A DNA stretch of 15,159 bases from an uncultured Clostridia bacterium. GTDB lineage: Bacteria; Bacillota; Clostridia; UBA1381. Positions 1 to 7,832 of the stretch are shown here, one piece after another. The stretch is taken from positions 1 to 15,159 of the forward strand of contig CALXUL010000072.1 in the NCBI GenBank assembly GCA_944391635.1, in the 5' to 3' direction. The position numbers and the translations under genes were made by a program. The first letter of the stretch is position 1, and the number at the start of each line of letters is the position of its first letter. The notes beneath the pieces are model-generated. The model saw nothing but the letters and a program-made list of their open reading frames with translations, searched no databases and was not told where the DNA came from.

Positions 1-29
1 TTTATTTCTGAAAGCTGAGGTGTTTTTTA

Positions 30-284
30 ATGGCTCATAAAAAAGGTATGGGAAGCACCAAAAACGGTCGTGACAGCGAATCCAAACGTCTTGGCGTAAA
101 GCGCGCTGACGGACAGATGGTTTCTGCAGGCAGTATTTTGGTAAGACAGAGAGGCACAAAGATTCATCCGGGTAATAATGTTGGTATAGGCAGCGATGAT
201 ACACTTTTCGCAAAAATCGACGGTAAGGTTAGATTTGAGAGAAAAGGCCGGGATAAGAAACAGTGTAGTGTTTACTCTGCATAA
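30..284 (+). CDS. rpmA: 50S ribosomal protein L27
   Basis: This is a large-subunit ribosomal protein whose N-terminal tail reaches the peptidyl-transferase centre. The 84-residue protein has the full L27 signature: MAHKKGMGSTKNGRDS at the N terminus, SKRLGVKR, and GSILVRQRGTKIHPGNNVG in the middle, ending with a basic FERKGRDKKQ segment. Length matches the family (about 85 residues). A GAGG ribosome site lies at 17-20. The start is firm: the frame upstream hits a TGA at 9-11 with no ATG, GTG or TTG between. The protein therefore lacks the short cleavable N-terminal extension known from many Bacillota L27 proteins. The upstream neighbours (normally rplU and prp) are off the window. The gene is followed by a terminator, so it ends its operon; obgE, a frequent downstream partner, is not next. 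Confidence 0.97.
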   Translation: MAHKKGMGSTKNGRDSESKRLGVKRADGQMVSAGSILVRQRGTKIHPGNNVGIGSDDTLFAKIDGKVRFERKGRDKKQCSVYSA

Positions 285-300
285 ATTTGCTTATAAAGGA

Positions 301-341
301 CGACTTTTGGAGAACTCTGTTTCTCTGGGAGTCGTTTTTTT
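301..341 (+). terminator. Intrinsic terminator after rpmA
   Basis: The arms at 301-313 and 322-334 form a 13-bp stem (CGACT and GGAGA blocks pairing with AGTCG and TCTCT, joined by G-U pairs). The loop is 8 nt, and seven T residues follow at 335-341. It sits 16 nt after the rpmA stop and ends the ribosomal transcript. Confidence 0.9.
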
Positions 342-391
342 GTAGTTTTGATAGTTTTTTATATTATTTTTAGAAAATTATAAAAAATATC

Positions 392-420
392 TTCACATTT
401 GGAGAATAATGTAGTATAAT
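392..420 (+). promoter_or_regulatory. Sigma-A promoter of the symporter-iorAB-paaK operon
   Basis: A -35 box TTCACA (392-397) and a perfect -10 TATAAT (415-420) are separated by 17 nt. Transcription should start near 427, leaving a leader of roughly 80 nt. The surrounding DNA is very A/T rich. It is the only good promoter seen upstream of the six-gene operon. Confidence 0.85.
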
Positions 421-435
421 ATATTTTGTAGTTTT

Positions 436-453
436 GGGTTTTATGTAAAACCC
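436..453 (+). repeat. Small perfect hairpin in operon leader
   Basis: GGGTTTT, loop ATGT, AAAACCC: a perfect 7-bp stem with a 4-nt loop, starting about 10 nt into the predicted transcript. It has no T-tract and so is not a terminator. An A-rich stretch (about 470-484) separates it from the ribosome site. It does not match a riboswitch class I can recognise. It may stabilise the 5' end of the mRNA or be part of a larger leader fold. Confidence 0.5.
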
Positions 454-494
454 GGTAGTATGGCGAAAGCAAAAAACAAAAAAACATGTAGCAT

Positions 495-500
495 GGAAGG
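495..500 (+). promoter_or_regulatory. Ribosome binding site that decides the symporter start
   Basis: GGAAGG abuts the ATG at 501 with no spacing, but lies 9 nt before the in-frame ATG at 510. This supports translation from 510 rather than 501. Confidence 0.6.
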
Positions 501-509
501 ATGGTAGAA

Positions 510-2042
510 ATGTATTTGGTTCAAACACAGGTGGTTACGATTATAGCGTTGGTGCTATTTGCGGCAGCTATGATTGGAATCGGATTTTACAGCTGGCACA
601 AGACTCAGACGATTGAGGGATTTTTGCTGGGCGGCAGGGAGATTGGCGCCTGGGTGTCGGCTTTTGCTTACGGTACGTCGTATTTTTCAGCGGTTATCTT
701 TGTCGGGTATGCCGGCAAACACGGCTGGGATATCGGAATAGGCTCTTTATGGATAGGTGTGGGCAATGCGGTTTTGGGCTGCTTTTTGGCTTGGAAACTT
801 CTTGCAAAGCGCACACGAAATATTACCCATACTCTAAGCGCCAAGACGTTGCCGGAATTTTTTGAAGGCAGATATGCGTCGCGGCAAATGAAAATCATTG
901 CCGCTCTTATTATATTTATTTTCCTTGTTCCGTATTCTGCGGCGGTTTATAAAGGTCTTGGCAGTATGTTTAATGCCGTATTTCCTAATGTTGACACTTC
1001 AGTATGGATGCTTATTATGGCACTTCTAACAGCAGTTTACCTGATGCTCGGCGGTTATGTTGCTGCGGCTTATGCTGACATGGTTCAGGGGATTATAATG
1101 ATAATTGGTGTAATTGCAATGGTAATTGCCGTTGTGAATACCGATTCTGTCGGAGGTTTCGCAGAATTTTGGTCAAGACTTGGCGCGGTAACTGATAACG
1201 GTGACGGTATTACCGGTGCGCAGCTTACTAATATATGGGGCGGGGATAGTTTTAAGTTTCTATGTATGAATATTCTTCTTACAAGTTTTGGTACATGGGG
1301 TTTGCCTCAGATGGTAAGCAAATACTATGCGGTAAAAGATGAGAAAAGCATTAAATCGGCAACTGTTATTTCTACGCTGTTTGCTTTGATTATAGGTGTG
1401 GGTGCATATTTTGTGGGCTCGGTATCAAGGCTTGTTCTTAACAACACGCTCCCGGCTTCGGGTCACGACGGAGTAATACCGGCGGTGCTTACTACCGCTC
1501 TTAATGCTAATCTCTTTACGGTTATTATTCTTGCAGTAATATTAGTATTGCTGCTTTCTGCATCTATGTCAACTCTGGTTTCGGTAGTATTATCGTCCGC
1601 GTCGGCAATTTCGGTTGACTTGATGCCCGAGATTAAAAAGAATTACTCTCCGAAAACACAGCTTTATACAACAAGGATTTTATGTATAGCTTTCGTGATT
1701 TTATCATATATATTCGCAACACAGAATATATCCATTATAGTTAATATAATGTCGTTCTCGTGGGGCGTTGTGTCAGGATGCTTTATAGGTCCATACGTAT
1801 GGGGCATTTCATCTAAAAAAATTACACGTATGGGCGCTTGGGCAGGAATTGTATGCGGATTCTTGGCGATTGCAATTCCAACGGTCGTAATTAGTATTAC
1901 AGACGGATTTGCCACAGCAAGCGGACAGGCAGCTACAATGGGTGTAATTGCGATGGCAGTAAGTTTGGTTGTTGTACCGATTGTCAGCAAGTTCACACCT
2001 AAATTTGATGACAAACATATTGATAAGGTATTCAACAGATAA
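510..2042 (+). CDS. Sodium:solute symporter (SSS family)
   Basis: This is an inner-membrane secondary transporter, 510 residues from the chosen start, the usual SSS length. About 13 hydrophobic segments are spread over the whole protein. Family marks are FLLGGREIGAW (residues 38-48, the loop before TM2) and SASMSTLVSV (350-359). S354-T355 in the latter match the Ser-Thr pair that forms the Na2 sodium site in PutP and vSGLT. At the position of PutP Asp55 there is a Tyr (GTSYFS, Y58), so it is not a simple proline carrier. It is the first gene of a six-gene operon, and the next start is 18 nt downstream. From context, the substrate may be an aryl or other carboxylate used by the two ligases; this is inference. 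An ATG at 501 would add three residues but has no room for its ribosome site. Confidence 0.9.
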   Translation: MYLVQTQVVTIIALVLFAAAMIGIGFYSWHKTQTIEGFLLGGREIGAWVSAFAYGTSYFSAVIFVGYAGKHGWDIGIGSLWIGVGNAVLGCFLAWKLLAKRTRNITHTLSAKTLPEFFEGRYASRQMKIIAALIIFIFLVPYSAAVYKGLGSMFNAVFPNVDTSVWMLIMALLTAVYLMLGGYVAAAYADMVQGIIMIIGVIAMVIAVVNTDSVGGFAEFWSRLGAVTDNGDGITGAQLTNIWGGDSFKFLCMNILLTSFGTWGLPQMVSKYYAVKDEKSIKSATVISTLFALIIGVGAYFVGSVSRLVLNNTLPASGHDGVIPAVLTTALNANLFTVIILAVILVLLLSASMSTLVSVVLSSASAISVDLMPEIKKNYSPKTQLYTTRILCIAFVILSYIFATQNISIIVNIMSFSWGVVSGCFIGPYVWGISSKKITRMGAWAGIVCGFLAIAIPTVVISITDGFATASGQAATMGVIAMAVSLVVVPIVSKFTPKFDDKHIDKVFNR

Positions 2043-2060
2043 GAAAGGGATGTACATAAA

Positions 2061-3695
2061 ATGCCTGTAACTGAAATATTAGAACAAAATGCAGATAAAT
2101 TTAAGGATGATGTAAGCCTTGTTGAGATAAATCCTGCGCTTATAAAAAATCACAGGATTACTTGGAAAGAATATGCTTTGATTGAAACTGACCCCAGGGC
2201 ATCTTATCGGCATGAAATTACTTGGGGAGAGTTTAATAAAAAAGCGAATAGATTTGCAAACCTTTTGCTTTCACGTGGAATAAAAAAAGGAGATAAGGTT
2301 GCAATTTTGCTGATGAATTGCCTTGAATGGCTGCCAATATATTTTGGTGTGCTGAAAACCGGCGCACTTGCGGTTCCGCTTAATTATCGCTATACTGCCG
2401 AGGAAATTAAATATTGCCTTAAACTATCGGAATCGTCAATGTTGGTTTTTGGTCCGGAATTCACAGGAAGAGTCGAGGAAATATGTGACCAGATTCCTGA
2501 TGTTGCACAGGTATTTTATGTTGGAGAGGATTGTCCAAGCTTTGCGGAAAGTTATGATAAGCTTGTTACATATTGTTCTACAAAAAATCCGGGTATAAAA
2601 ATATGCGATGAAGATGATGCAGCTATTTACTTTTCAAGCGGAACGACCGGGTTCCCGAAAGCAATACTGCATGCACATATGAGTCTAATGCATGCATGCC
2701 GTGTTGAGCAGAATCATCATTCTCAGACAAAAGATGATACATTCTTATGTATTCCGCCGCTATATCATACCGGCGCAAAAATGCACTGGTTCGGGAGTTT
2801 GCTTGTAGGCGGCAAAGCTGTGCTTCTAAAGGGCGTAAAACCGGAATGGATACTAAAGACTGTTTCGGAAGAGGAATGTACAATTGTATGGCTATTGGTA
2901 CCCTGGGCACAGGATATACTTGATGCTATTGAAAGAGGAGATATAAACCTTGAAGATTATAAGCTGTCGCAATGGAGACTGATGCATATTGGTGCACAGC
3001 CTGTTCCGCCCAGTCTTATAAAACGCTGGAAAAAATATTTTCCGAATCATCAGTATGATACCAATTACGGTTTATCAGAATCTATCGGACCGGGATGCGT
3101 ACACCTTGGAGTTGATAATATAGAAAAGGTTGGAGCAATTGGTGTGCCGGGATACGGATGGCAAGTTAAGATTGTAAAAGAAGACGGCACAGAAGCCGAA
3201 ACCGGACAAGTCGGAGAGTTGATTGTCAAAGGTCCCGGAGTTATGAAGTGCTATTATAATGATGAAAAAGCAACGGCAGAAGTATTGAAAGACGGTTGGC
3301 TTTATACCGGGGATATGGCTGAAAAGGATGCAGACGGTTTTATATATTTAGTTGACAGGAAAAAGGATGTGATTATCTCCGGTGGAGAGAATTTATATCC
3401 TGTACAGATAGAAGACTTTTTACGTAAAAATGATAAAATAAATGATGTGGCAGTTATCGGTTTGCCGGATGCAAGGCTTGGGGAGATTGCAGCAGCAATT
3501 ATACAATTGAAACCCGGTTTTACGTGCAGTGAAGAGGAGATAAATGAATTTTGCCATGGTCTGCCGAGGTATAAACGTCCGCATAAGATTATTTTTGCAA
3601 CAGTTCCGCGCAATCCTACCGGAAAAATCGAAAAACCTAAACTAAGACAAATTTACTGCGGCGAAAGTTTAGTTGCGGCGCAGATAAAGAATTGA
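2061..3695 (+). CDS. AMP-forming acyl-CoA synthetase (ANL superfamily)
   Basis: Activates a carboxylic acid with ATP to an acyl-adenylate and then to the CoA thioester, in the cytoplasm. The 544-residue protein has all the core ANL motifs: phosphate loop SSGTTGFPK (192-200), YGLSES (336-341, the YGxTE position), GWLYTGD (412-418), the hinge DRKKDVIISGGENLYP (432-447), and PRNPTGKIEK (516-525) with catalytic Lys522. This layout is typical of fatty-acyl, aryl and medium-chain acyl-CoA synthetases; the acid cannot be read from the sequence. An AAAGGG ribosome site at 2044-2049 precedes the ATG. It sits between the symporter and iorA, with 26 nt to the next start, so it probably activates the acid the symporter brings in, or a product of IorAB chemistry. 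It is a different ANL subfamily from the PaaK-type ligase at 6043. Confidence 0.92.
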   Translation: MPVTEILEQNADKFKDDVSLVEINPALIKNHRITWKEYALIETDPRASYRHEITWGEFNKKANRFANLLLSRGIKKGDKVAILLMNCLEWLPIYFGVLKTGALAVPLNYRYTAEEIKYCLKLSESSMLVFGPEFTGRVEEICDQIPDVAQVFYVGEDCPSFAESYDKLVTYCSTKNPGIKICDEDDAAIYFSSGTTGFPKAILHAHMSLMHACRVEQNHHSQTKDDTFLCIPPLYHTGAKMHWFGSLLVGGKAVLLKGVKPEWILKTVSEEECTIVWLLVPWAQDILDAIERGDINLEDYKLSQWRLMHIGAQPVPPSLIKRWKKYFPNHQYDTNYGLSESIGPGCVHLGVDNIEKVGAIGVPGYGWQVKIVKEDGTEAETGQVGELIVKGPGVMKCYYNDEKATAEVLKDGWLYTGDMAEKDADGFIYLVDRKKDVIISGGENLYPVQIEDFLRKNDKINDVAVIGLPDARLGEIAAAIIQLKPGFTCSEEEINEFCHGLPRYKRPHKIIFATVPRNPTGKIEKPKLRQIYCGESLVAAQIKN

Positions 3696-3706
3696 TATAC
3701 AATAAA

Positions 3707-3712
3707 AAGGAG
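3707..3712 (+). promoter_or_regulatory. Ribosome binding site fixing the iorA start
   Basis: AAGGAG lies 9 nt before the ATG at 3722. A TTG at 3692 in the same frame lies upstream of this site and overlaps the stop of the preceding gene, so it is not the start. Confidence 0.75.
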
Positions 3713-3721
3713 AGCTGGATA

Positions 3722-5455
3722 ATGAAAAAGCTATTGCTCGGAAATGCTGCAGTTGCGCGCGGCGCATATGAAGCAGGAGTACGTGTTGTATCTTCTTATC
3801 CGGGTACGCCAAGTACCGAGATAACTGAGGAAATTGCAAAATATGATGAAGTTTACTGTGAATGGGCACCGAATGAAAAGGTTGGTGCAGAGGTTGCAAT
3901 CGGTGCATCAATAGCCGGAGCGAGGGCAATGTCGTGTATGAAACATGTTGGTCTTAATGTTATGGCAGACCCAGTGTTTACAATGAGCTATATTGGTGCC
4001 AACGGCGGTTTGGTGTTTTGTGTGGCAGATGACCCGGGAATGCATTCTTCCCAGAATGAGCAGGACTCAAGGCATTATGCCGAGGCTGCGAAAATAATGA
4101 TGCTTGAGCCATCCGATTCACAGGAATGTAAGGATTTTACCAAAGCTGCATTTGAACTTAGTGAAAAATATGATACGCCGGTATTCTTGCGTTTGTCAAC
4201 CAGGGTATCGCATTCGCAGAGTTTGGTTGAAATTTCAGACCGCCAAGAACGTGAACTTTTACCGTACGAGAAGAATATCGGAAAATATGTAATGATGCCG
4301 GGCAATGCGATTAAACGCCACGTAGTTGTGGAAGAAAGAGAAAGAACTCTTGAAAAGTTTGCCAATGAAACCGAACTCAATGTGATTGAGGATAACGGTT
4401 CAAAAATTGGTGTTATAACTTCCGGCATTGCTTATATGTATTCACATGAGGCACTTGGGGATAAAGTAAACTATTTGAAGCTGGGAATGGTTTATCCTCT
4501 GCCGGCAGAAAAAATACTTGAATTTGCAAAGGGTCTTGATGCGGTATATGTAATAGAAGAACTTGACCCGGTAATTGAAAAATTCTGTAAATCATGCGGA
4601 GTAAAGGTTATTGGTAAGGAAAAGTTTACATATTTGGGTGAATATACACCTGCAATGATTAAAAAAGCTGTTTTTGGGGAAGATCTTCCAGAACATGCAG
4701 AACCGAAAGAAAATATACCAATGCGTCCGCCCGTTATGTGTGCAGGCTGCCCGCACAGAGGAACATTCTATGTGCTTAAAAAGCTGGGGCTTGTTGTATC
4801 GGGAGATATTGGTTGTTATACTTTGGGAGCAGTTGCTCCTCTTGCAACGGTAGATACTACTGTTTGTATGGGTGCTTCAGTCAGCGCGGCACTCGGTATG
4901 GCTAAAGCGCGCGGAAAAGAGTTTAACAAGAAACTTGTATCGGTTATTGGCGACTCAACCTTTATGCACTCAGGCATTACAGGATTGGTTGATATAGTTT
5001 ATAATAAGGGCGCCAATACCGTTATAATACTCGACAATTCGATAACTGGTATGACAGGGCATCAGGATAATCCGACTACAGGATACACAATCCGCAAAGA
5101 GCCTACAAAACAAGTAAATTTGGTGGCACTTTGCAAGTCAATTGGAGTATCACGTGTGGTTGTGGCAGACCCGTTCGACCTTAAGCATTTCGAAGAGGTT
5201 GTAAAGGAAGAGGTTGCAGCTGACGAACCGTCGGTAATAATAGCACAACGTCCCTGCGCACTGCTAAAAACGGTAAAATATACAGGAACGTGTAAAATCG
5301 GCAGTGATTGCCGTAAGTGCAAGGTATGTATGAAACTTGGCTGTCCGGCAATTTGGCAGGATAAGGACGGCGTTCATATTGATGCAAATCAGTGTAATGG
5401 CTGCGGTTTATGCATAAATGTATGTCCGTTTGGCTGTATAACAAAGGAGGATTAA
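3722..5455 (+). CDS. iorA: Indolepyruvate:ferredoxin oxidoreductase, alpha subunit
   Basis: Catalytic subunit of the enzyme that interconverts arylpyruvates (indolepyruvate, phenylpyruvate) + CoA + oxidised ferredoxin with aryl-acetyl-CoA + CO2 + reduced ferredoxin; oxygen-sensitive and cytoplasmic. The 577-residue protein has an N-terminal pyrimidine-binding domain (YPGTPSTEI, 26-34), a joining domain around 200-330, and a CAGCPHRG motif (340-347). The thiamine diphosphate domain carries GDIGCYTLGA (361-370), GDSTFMHSG (410-418) and DNSITGMTGHQDNP (438-451). The C-terminal ferredoxin domain has two 4Fe-4S motifs: C530xxC533xxC536x4C541P and C558xxC561xxC564x3C568P. Length and domain order are those of full IorA. 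The beta subunit starts 3 nt after the stop. Confidence 0.97.
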   Translation: MKKLLLGNAAVARGAYEAGVRVVSSYPGTPSTEITEEIAKYDEVYCEWAPNEKVGAEVAIGASIAGARAMSCMKHVGLNVMADPVFTMSYIGANGGLVFCVADDPGMHSSQNEQDSRHYAEAAKIMMLEPSDSQECKDFTKAAFELSEKYDTPVFLRLSTRVSHSQSLVEISDRQERELLPYEKNIGKYVMMPGNAIKRHVVVEERERTLEKFANETELNVIEDNGSKIGVITSGIAYMYSHEALGDKVNYLKLGMVYPLPAEKILEFAKGLDAVYVIEELDPVIEKFCKSCGVKVIGKEKFTYLGEYTPAMIKKAVFGEDLPEHAEPKENIPMRPPVMCAGCPHRGTFYVLKKLGLVVSGDIGCYTLGAVAPLATVDTTVCMGASVSAALGMAKARGKEFNKKLVSVIGDSTFMHSGITGLVDIVYNKGANTVIILDNSITGMTGHQDNPTTGYTIRKEPTKQVNLVALCKSIGVSRVVVADPFDLKHFEEVVKEEVAADEPSVIIAQRPCALLKTVKYTGTCKIGSDCRKCKVCMKLGCPAIWQDKDGVHIDANQCNGCGLCINVCPFGCITKED

Positions 5456-5458
5456 GCT

Positions 5459-6028
5459 ATGACAAAGAGCATAATGATAGTTGGTGTCGGAGGTCAGGGC
5501 ACACTCCTTGCAAGCAGGATTTTGGGAAATACGGTGATAAGTGAAGGCTATGATGTAAAGGTTTCAGAAGTTCATGGCATGAGCCAGCGCGGAGGCAGTG
5601 TTGTTACATATGTGAAATTCGGGGATAAAGTTTATTCTCCAATAATAGGCATTGGCGAAGCAGATATAATTTTGGCATTTGAACAGCTTGAAGCGTACCG
5701 AGCGCTGCCGTATCTTAAAAAGGGCGGAACTATTATTGCCAATACGCAAAAAATGAACCCGATGCCGGTAATTACGGGTGCGGCTGAGTATCCGGAAAAT
5801 ATAATTGAAAAGATTCAGCAAAGTAGCAGTTTAATTCCTGTTGACGCTTTGGAGCTTGCAGAAAAAGCGGGAAATATCAAGGCTGTTAATGTGGTATTAA
5901 TCGGCGTTATGGCAAAAAGTACCGATATTGCGTATGAAACATGGGTTGAAACAATAAAGTCTACTGTTCCGCCTAAGTTCCTGGACGTGAACTTGAAGGC
6001 GTTTGAGCTTGGATATAATTTGAAGTAA
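5459..6028 (+). CDS. iorB: Indolepyruvate:ferredoxin oxidoreductase, beta subunit
   Basis: Small subunit of the IorAB complex, homologous to the gamma domain of pyruvate:ferredoxin oxidoreductase, which helps bind CoA. Visible marks in the 189 residues are GVGGQG (9-14) and the family signature EVHGMSQRGGSV (37-48), followed by FEQLEAYRALPYL (74-86). The ribosome site AAAGGAGG at 5443-5450 lies inside the last codons of iorA, 8 nt before the ATG. The two subunits are thus likely made by coupled translation in matched amounts. Length is standard for IorB. Confidence 0.96.
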   Translation: MTKSIMIVGVGGQGTLLASRILGNTVISEGYDVKVSEVHGMSQRGGSVVTYVKFGDKVYSPIIGIGEADIILAFEQLEAYRALPYLKKGGTIIANTQKMNPMPVITGAAEYPENIIEKIQQSSSLIPVDALELAEKAGNIKAVNVVLIGVMAKSTDIAYETWVETIKSTVPPKFLDVNLKAFELGYNLK

Positions 6029-6042
6029 GGAGAAGAAGCTAA

Positions 6043-7350
6043 ATGGGGATTTTTCAGCCGGAAATAGAATGTATGAGCAGGGATGAAATAACTGCTATTC
6101 AGACCGAAAGGTTAATCGCGCAGGTTAAACGCTGTTATGAGAATGTGGCGGTATTTCGTGAAAGAATGGATAAGAAAGGTTTAAAACCTGAGGATATTAA
6201 GACTCTGGATGATCTGAAATTATTGCCGTTTACAACTAAACAGGATCTTCGTGATTATTATCCATATCAATTGTTTGCAGCACCACTTAAGGATATTGTA
6301 AGAATTCAGGCATCAAGTGGAACAACCGGCAGGCAGATAGTTGCCGGATATACAAGAAAAGATCTTGATATGTGGGCAGATGCGATGGCACGTCAGCTTA
6401 TGGCGGCAGGCGCTGATGATACGTCTATTGTTCAAGTTTCTTATGGTTATGGATTATTTACCGGCGGACTTGGCGCACACGGTGGTGCAGAAAGAATAGG
6501 CGCTACGGTAATTCCTACATCATCTGGGAACACCGAACGTCAAATAAGATTTATGGTAGAACTTGGCACAACACATCTTTGCTGTACACCGTCATATGCA
6601 ATGTACCTTGGTGAGTCGGTAAATGAGATGGGCTTTCGTGACAAGCTTAAATTAAAAGCTGGAATTTTCGGAGCAGAGCCATGGACAGAAGATATGCGCA
6701 AAGCAATTGAATCTTCGCTTGGAATCCGTGCGCATGATGTATATGGACTTACAGAGATTATGGGACCGGGCGTTTCATATGAATGTGAAATGCAGAGCGG
6801 TATGCATATATGTGAGGATATGTTTATTCCAGAGATTATTGACCCGGATACAGAAGAACCATTGCCGGCAGGCTCATTTGGCGAACTGGTATTTACAACG
6901 ATAACAAAAGAGGGTATGCCGCTTATTCGGTATCGTACAAGGGATTTGTGTATGCTGAATTATGATAAATGTGATTGCGGAAGAACCTTTGTACGTATGA
7001 TGAAGCCGGCTGGACGTACCGATGATATGCTGATTATTCGTGGTGTAAATGTATTCCCGTCGCAGATTGAAGAGGTACTTTTGAAGGTTAGCGGCAAAGA
7101 GATTACACCTAATTATCAGATAGTTGTAGACAGGGTTAATAATACTGATACGTTGGATATTAACGTTGAAATGAGCGAGCATATGCTTGCTGATGATATT
7201 AAATCACTTACTGCGATTGAAGCTAAGATAGTAACACAGCTAAGGTCTACGCTTGGAATAGGAGCTAAAGTACATTTGGTAAATCCAAAGACTATAACAA
7301 GAAGTGAAGGCAAAGCTAAGCGCGTTATTGATAACCGCAAGCTGCATTAA
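6043..7350 (+). CDS. paaK: Phenylacetate-CoA ligase (PaaK type)
   Basis: ATP-dependent, AMP-forming ligase joining phenylacetate or a similar aryl acid (indoleacetate, hydroxyphenylacetate) to CoA. The 435-residue length and motifs are those of the PaaK family: phosphate loop SSGTTGRQ (91-98), YGYGLFTGGLGAHGGAE (134-150), YGLTE (234-238), RYRTRD (296-301), GRTDDMLIIRGVNVFPSQ (324-341), and SEGKAKRV (421-428) with the expected catalytic Lys424. A CDCGR element (310-314) is also typical. A TAAGGAG ribosome site (6026-6032) overlaps the iorB stop, and 14 nt separate the two genes. No ring-hydroxylating paaABCDE genes are present, so it is unlikely to feed aerobic phenylacetate catabolism. Its partner is IorAB, whose acyl-CoA product or substrate it shares. 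Confidence 0.93.
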   Translation: MGIFQPEIECMSRDEITAIQTERLIAQVKRCYENVAVFRERMDKKGLKPEDIKTLDDLKLLPFTTKQDLRDYYPYQLFAAPLKDIVRIQASSGTTGRQIVAGYTRKDLDMWADAMARQLMAAGADDTSIVQVSYGYGLFTGGLGAHGGAERIGATVIPTSSGNTERQIRFMVELGTTHLCCTPSYAMYLGESVNEMGFRDKLKLKAGIFGAEPWTEDMRKAIESSLGIRAHDVYGLTEIMGPGVSYECEMQSGMHICEDMFIPEIIDPDTEEPLPAGSFGELVFTTITKEGMPLIRYRTRDLCMLNYDKCDCGRTFVRMMKPAGRTDDMLIIRGVNVFPSQIEEVLLKVSGKEITPNYQIVVDRVNNTDTLDINVEMSEHMLADDIKSLTAIEAKIVTQLRSTLGIGAKVHLVNPKTITRSEGKAKRVIDNRKLH

Positions 7351-7374
7351 TAAAAGAAGGGAAGTGTCGCGAAA

Positions 7375-7812
7375 ATGAGGATTAAGCAGATTTCAGCATT
7401 TGTTGAAAACAAAATTGACGGGATTTCGGAGATAACAAATATCTTGAGTACAAACGGTATTAATATCCGCGCATCTCTGATAGCGGATACGGCAGAATTT
7501 GGAATCTTGCGAATGATTGTGGATGATCCTGATCGTGCTGTAAAGGTACTTGAGGAGGCAGGCATAGCTGTTAAGATTTCTGAAGTGATTGCAGTAGAAA
7601 TGCCGGATAAAACAGGCGGGCTTTCAGCGATTTTGTCTGTACTGTCAGGCCGCGGCATAAATCTTGAATATGTATATGCGTTTGTTGGTCGCGGTGATAC
7701 CGGCGCAATGGTAGTATTTAAGGCTGATGACCAGGATGCAGCAGAACGCATTATTGCTGAATCCGGTGTTGCGGATATAAACGCAAGCAGTGTTTTTGAC
7801 AGCTTAAAATAA
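7375..7812 (+). CDS. Tandem ACT-domain protein
   Basis: A small cytoplasmic protein of 145 residues built from two ACT domains, roughly 1-70 and 72-142, and nothing else. Each starts with a beta strand followed by a Gly-containing turn and helix: IDGISEITNILSTNGIN (14-30) and TGGLSAILSVLSGRGIN (80-96). ACT domains bind amino acids and usually control the activity of an enzyme. No catalytic domain is attached, so it probably acts in trans as an amino-acid sensor or binding partner. It is the last gene of the operon, 24 nt after the paaK-type ligase, with a GAAGGGAAG ribosome site. From this place, an aromatic amino acid is the most likely ligand, but nothing in the sequence proves it. Confidence 0.88.
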   Translation: MRIKQISAFVENKIDGISEITNILSTNGINIRASLIADTAEFGILRMIVDDPDRAVKVLEEAGIAVKISEVIAVEMPDKTGGLSAILSVLSGRGINLEYVYAFVGRGDTGAMVVFKADDQDAAERIIAESGVADINASSVFDSLK

Positions 7813-7832
7813 GATAAAGATGTTAAAAATTT

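Noticed and set aside
501..509. Symporter start at ATG 501
   Set aside because: The ribosome site GGAAGG ends at 500, leaving no spacing; ATG 510 has 9 nt.
3692..3721. TTG start for iorA giving a 587-residue protein
   Set aside because: The extra residues (MIYNKKESWI) lie upstream of the AAGGAG ribosome site and overlap the previous stop; the ATG at 3722 has 9-nt spacing and the family N terminus.
6043..7350. Part of an aerobic phenylacetate catabolic (paa) cluster
   Set aside because: No epoxidase (paaABCDE), paaZ or paaG-type genes nearby; the partners are ferredoxin-dependent IorAB, an anaerobic context.
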